DNA of 64,000 bases from Pseudoscleropodium purum (taxonomy: Eukaryota > Streptophyta > Bryopsida > Hypnales > Brachytheciaceae): NCBI GenBank assembly GCA_963969395.1, contig OZ017804.1, positions 18,724,001 to 18,788,000 of the forward strand. The letters are read 5' to 3'. Below the pieces are notes generated by a model, which was not told where the DNA came from, made no database searches, and saw nothing but the letters and a program-made list of their open reading frames with translations. The translations under genes and the position numbers were made by a program. This document shows, one piece after another, positions 60,621-64,000 of this stretch; the first letter of the stretch is position 1; every line of letters starts with the position of its first letter.

Positions 60621-60739
60621 CCGCCTATCCGCCTTGCTAAAACATTGGATTCTAAAATTGATTACTCAAAATTTTTAAACATTTAACCCATTTCACACTA
60701 AAAAAAACAAAATGTAATTAGAAAGTAAAATTGTCTTGA

Positions 60740-62886
60740 TTACATAACCCTATACTCTATCTTTTGACGTCCTTGTCAAAATCAAGTCTTTCGTCCTTTA
60801 TCTTGATTTTATTGTTGACGATGTAACCATTGCTTGAAATACTCGAATTCAGTGTTGATTTGTTCATCGGACCATATTTCACGTAGATTTAAGCAACCTT
60901 GCTTCAAATAAAATTATTGTAAAGCTCTATGACGCATATCAAATTCATTCACCAAATATGGATGAGTTCCTACAATAAAATGCATGGTAGCCATCACCTT
61001 CAACAATCTGCAAATTCGGCTTAATCGATCTTGCATTTTAACAAGTAACCACAGTTCTTTGTTACTTTCCCTCCAATTATTAATGTTAATAGTCACCTTC
61101 CACTCTATATACCAAGTTGCTAAAATAGAGGCCTATATAGCCGCCTAGAAACAAACAGGGTCTTTGTGGTGTCGATGTAACTCAAAAAATTGATTATAAG
61201 TATCATAACAATTTTGGTAGGATTGGAAAAATTCCACAATTCTAGACCAATTATACTCCATATTAGCAATGGTTGAATTAAGGGCCCTTTTGTAATAGCG
61301 CTCACAAAGATAAAAATGTGAATCTTCCAAGACTGTTGGTGGTGGTTCCATAGTCCATACCAATACTGGATCTCGGCTTTTCTCTTGAAAAAATTTGTTC
61401 ACCGATTTGGAGTCTTATTTATACTGAATTAGGCCATAATCTTTTTAAATCCATTTAAGGGCTCTCGAAGACACATAGAGAATCTCATTCAAACCATTGA
61501 ACAATAAATGATATTGGCCCAAATATTCAAGATCCAAAATATCAACATTTATAGGGCCTTAGTAAGTACAGTCGAAGTAAGAGATGAATTGGACTCTACC
61601 TCAATGGTCTACACTACTTGATCATGTACTTTTACTTTTGATGAATTTGCATGAGAAGTATATTCTACTAGCTGCAATTTCATACTCTCCATCTTTTGTT
61701 GATAACATTGAAGATCCTCCTCTCTTTGTACAAGCAATAGTTGGTGAAAGTCTTGGTCTTTCAATAATTTAACAATATATTCTTTTTGGTTTATATACAT
61801 TTTGGTATCTTTACCGTTTTTCTTTTTTAATAGTGAAGTCAATTCCATCAAAGTGGAATTCTTTTCAAAAAGACAAGAATTAGCACTAACCAAATTGCGG
61901 ATCTAATCCCGCATCTCTTGGTTCTGCTTCTTCAATGTTATAACTTCCTCCTTCTCCCACTTATCATTAATCGTGGGTGATGACAATTGGTGTTGCATCA
62001 TCATGCGGCTCACTTCATTTACAATTTGTTGAGTCACCTCTTATGGAAGATTATTGGCTATTGGTGTTTTCTTCGTTCGTTTTGCCTTAGCATTTTGTTT
62101 TTCTCCTTCTACTAGTGGTTGAACCAAATTCCACTTTTGTATACCACTTGGTGTAATTGCTATTGGCTCTTTCTCTTTCCCTTGTGAAGTACTAGCACTA
62201 TTATGTAATGCTGCAATTAGAGTCATAATGTTCGACCTCAAAATTTGTTCAAAAAAATAAGTAATGATATTCTTTGAAGGATTGGTTAAAACCAATTCTT
62301 CTTTCTTTGCAACTTTCACTTCACGGAAAAAGTTGATAAAAAATACTGTAGCCCAATCCAGTCTTGTCCCGTACCACGCCATATAGGACATCCGTATCAA
62401 AAGTGGGGATAGGGATGCAATATGATGCTCCAAACACATATAACGATTAATGAAGGAAAACCAATCGTTCCAATGTTTATTGGTTGTGGAGAAATCCCAT
62501 AGATCTGTCTCTGGATCATAATTCTCCGCACAGTTTGGAAAAATTTAGTTAAGAACCTTATTTGACAACATCTACTTAGGATTAATTGGTGCAGCTCCCA
62601 CAGCTCCAGGTATACCAAAAACATCTGCGATTATTTGTTTCGTGATCAATAATTTAGGGCCTTTCAACTCCATAGTAAAATTGTTCATATTTTCTAATAT
62701 GGTTTGCATAAATGAAGCAACTATGTCCTCTTTTTAGAATCATGAAGGTCTTGATAATTGCACAAACTTCAACAATTTAGTTGCCTCCAAATTCTTGGCA
62801 TTAAAAGATAATCGTTTGGAGAAGTCATCCAATGAAACTCCATTGAAGGTCACCTCTTCATAGGAGTGGATTTTTCCGTCATCCTG
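60740..62886 (-). pseudogene. Decayed multi-domain coding region of unknown family
   Basis: The minus strand can be read for about 2.1 kb with only a few stops. An acceptor-like TTTCAAACAG precedes DDGKIHSYEEVTFNGVSLDD (from about 62885). Then come KLLITKQIIADVFGIPGAVG, TNKHWNDWFSFINRYMCLEH, a low-complexity basic stretch (62130-62041) and a predicted coiled coil (61893-61609). In other frames follow a YYKRALNSTIANMEYNWSRI stretch (61402-61145) and a C-terminal part ending near FEYFKQWLHRQQ. Two long blocks share one frame. It is probably a transposon-encoded protein; I cannot name the family. Confidence 0.5.
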
Positions 62887-64000
62887 TTTGAAAATAATAA
62901 ATAAATCCAACTACTTTAACCATTTTTACAAATCTTTCAAGCATTGAATTTCCAATTAATCTTTGTATTAAACATTCATCCATTTAATTTGTTTTCTTGT
63001 TGTAAGTTTGATAACTTTCTTTACAATGAAGAACCACTCCTCTTAAAAATTTCAATCTATATTTAATTAATTAAATTATACTCTCCAAATTTATTTATGT
63101 ATTTTTATTTTTATTTTTATGATTTTTGTTAAATGAAAAATTAATAATATTACAAAACATAAATTTTGGTTCACAATTTTGACAACGAGTTGATACTCCT
63201 ACACAATCATTACAAATCACCCTTCAAGGGATAAAACAACCTTTCCTCAAAAGGAAAATAAATAAAACTTTATTTCTTTATTTTTTTATTAAAACCTCTT
63301 ATCTCCACAAAACTTCTTATCTGAATGGAACCTCTATATGACACAAAATTCAAATTCAAATAAATGTAATTAAAGTTATCAATAGAAACCTCAACTTGGT
63401 TCAACCATTTTAACAAGAAATTGCTTTAAGCATAGTAAAACTAATTTTCTTAAGAAAAATACATAATAAAATTATTCAAAACAATAAATATCTAAATTCT
63501 CTTAAAGAGAAAAATAATAACTCTTACTTTAAATATTGTCTCTTAAGGGATTCTCATTATAAATTTGTTCAAGGTAAAAGATACAAATTTGCCTTTAACA
63601 CATTCCCTTAAAATTCATATACTTGAGAAATGTAATTTTATTACAAATATTATCCATTTTAAGCTAAACAAAAGGATTTAAATATAGTTGAATTAAAAAT
63701 AATTAAATTTTTAATTGCTTGAAAATATTAATTATTGCAATATTCATCCAACTTTCACTTAAGTGATAAAACTCTATTCATACGCTTATAGCAAACAATT
63801 GAATTTTGTTTAAATATATGCTTAAAGCAATCCTTAAGTATGATTGGAGCAATTATTAAATCTCTACTTTGATTAATCCAACAACTTGACAACACTTAAA
63901 TAAAATTTTATAAATACTTCTTAAAATTATTATTTAAATTCTCTTAAGAGTCTCCTTTAAAATATCTCTTTAAGAGAGAGTTTAAATTTGACTATAATAG
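62887..64000. other. AT-rich DNA, nothing recognised
   Basis: It may contain the upstream intron of the preceding pseudogene. Small palindromes such as TTCTCTTAAAGAGAA recur, but no gene is supported. Confidence 0.4.

Overview
The window reads as nuclear DNA of a land plant. It is AT-rich, gene-poor and full of decayed transposable elements. Support comes from GT-AG spliced genes, plant-type Ty3/gypsy, CACTA, hAT and Mutator-like remnants, TNL-style leucine-rich repeats and a CCCTAAA-type telomere-like tract. The transposon proteins (a hAT transposase with intron, a FLYWCH/MULE/SWIM-like protein) and LRR joined to TPR remind me of non-flowering plants such as bryophytes, lycophytes or ferns. 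That is an impression only; the species cannot be fixed from the sequence.

One intact gene is present: an acetyl-CoA synthetase on the minus strand (28293 to 18687). I rebuilt it as 12 exons with consistent phases and canonical GT-AG borders, giving 714 codons plus stop. Its introns hold a roughly 14-15 bp minisatellite touching the first splice donor, a short GC-rich inverted-repeat element, a telomere-like tract, a roughly 180 bp tandem triplication and a decayed copy of an intron/exon junction. A TATA box and a bZIP-type ACGT box lie upstream.

Layout. 1-10.5 kb: AT-rich repeats (CACTA-type foldback, SINE-like tRNA derivative, a small MITE, a decayed gypsy pol on the minus strand, a MITE with 9-bp target duplication). 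10.5-18.2 kb: GC-richer block with a broken hAT transposase gene and a broken LRR-TPR resistance-type gene, both on the plus strand and facing the ACS gene tail to tail. 18.7-28.5 kb: ACS. 28.5-37 kb: AT-rich repeats, tandem duplications and minisatellites. 37.9-40.95 kb: a decayed FLYWCH/MULE/SWIM transposon gene on the minus strand, interrupted by a CACTA MITE and by a GC-rich hAT MITE. 41.5-42.3 kb: a 175-bp tandem array. 43-60 kb: AT-rich sequence with minisatellites and dispersed repeats. 60.7-62.9 kb: a decayed unknown coding region on the minus strand.

The most striking signal is a family of five short, extremely GC- and CpG-rich elements between 38.3 and 57.4 kb. All start CAGGGTTGA and end TCAACCYTG (element 1 ends TTG). 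All have 8-bp target-site duplications, three perfect and two 7/8. These are diagnostic of non-autonomous hAT elements, but their interior is built from GGACG/CGTCC words and contrasts sharply with the AT-rich host. One of them has an empty paralogous site elsewhere in the window. Several elements have moved into others, so the relative order of some insertions can be read directly.
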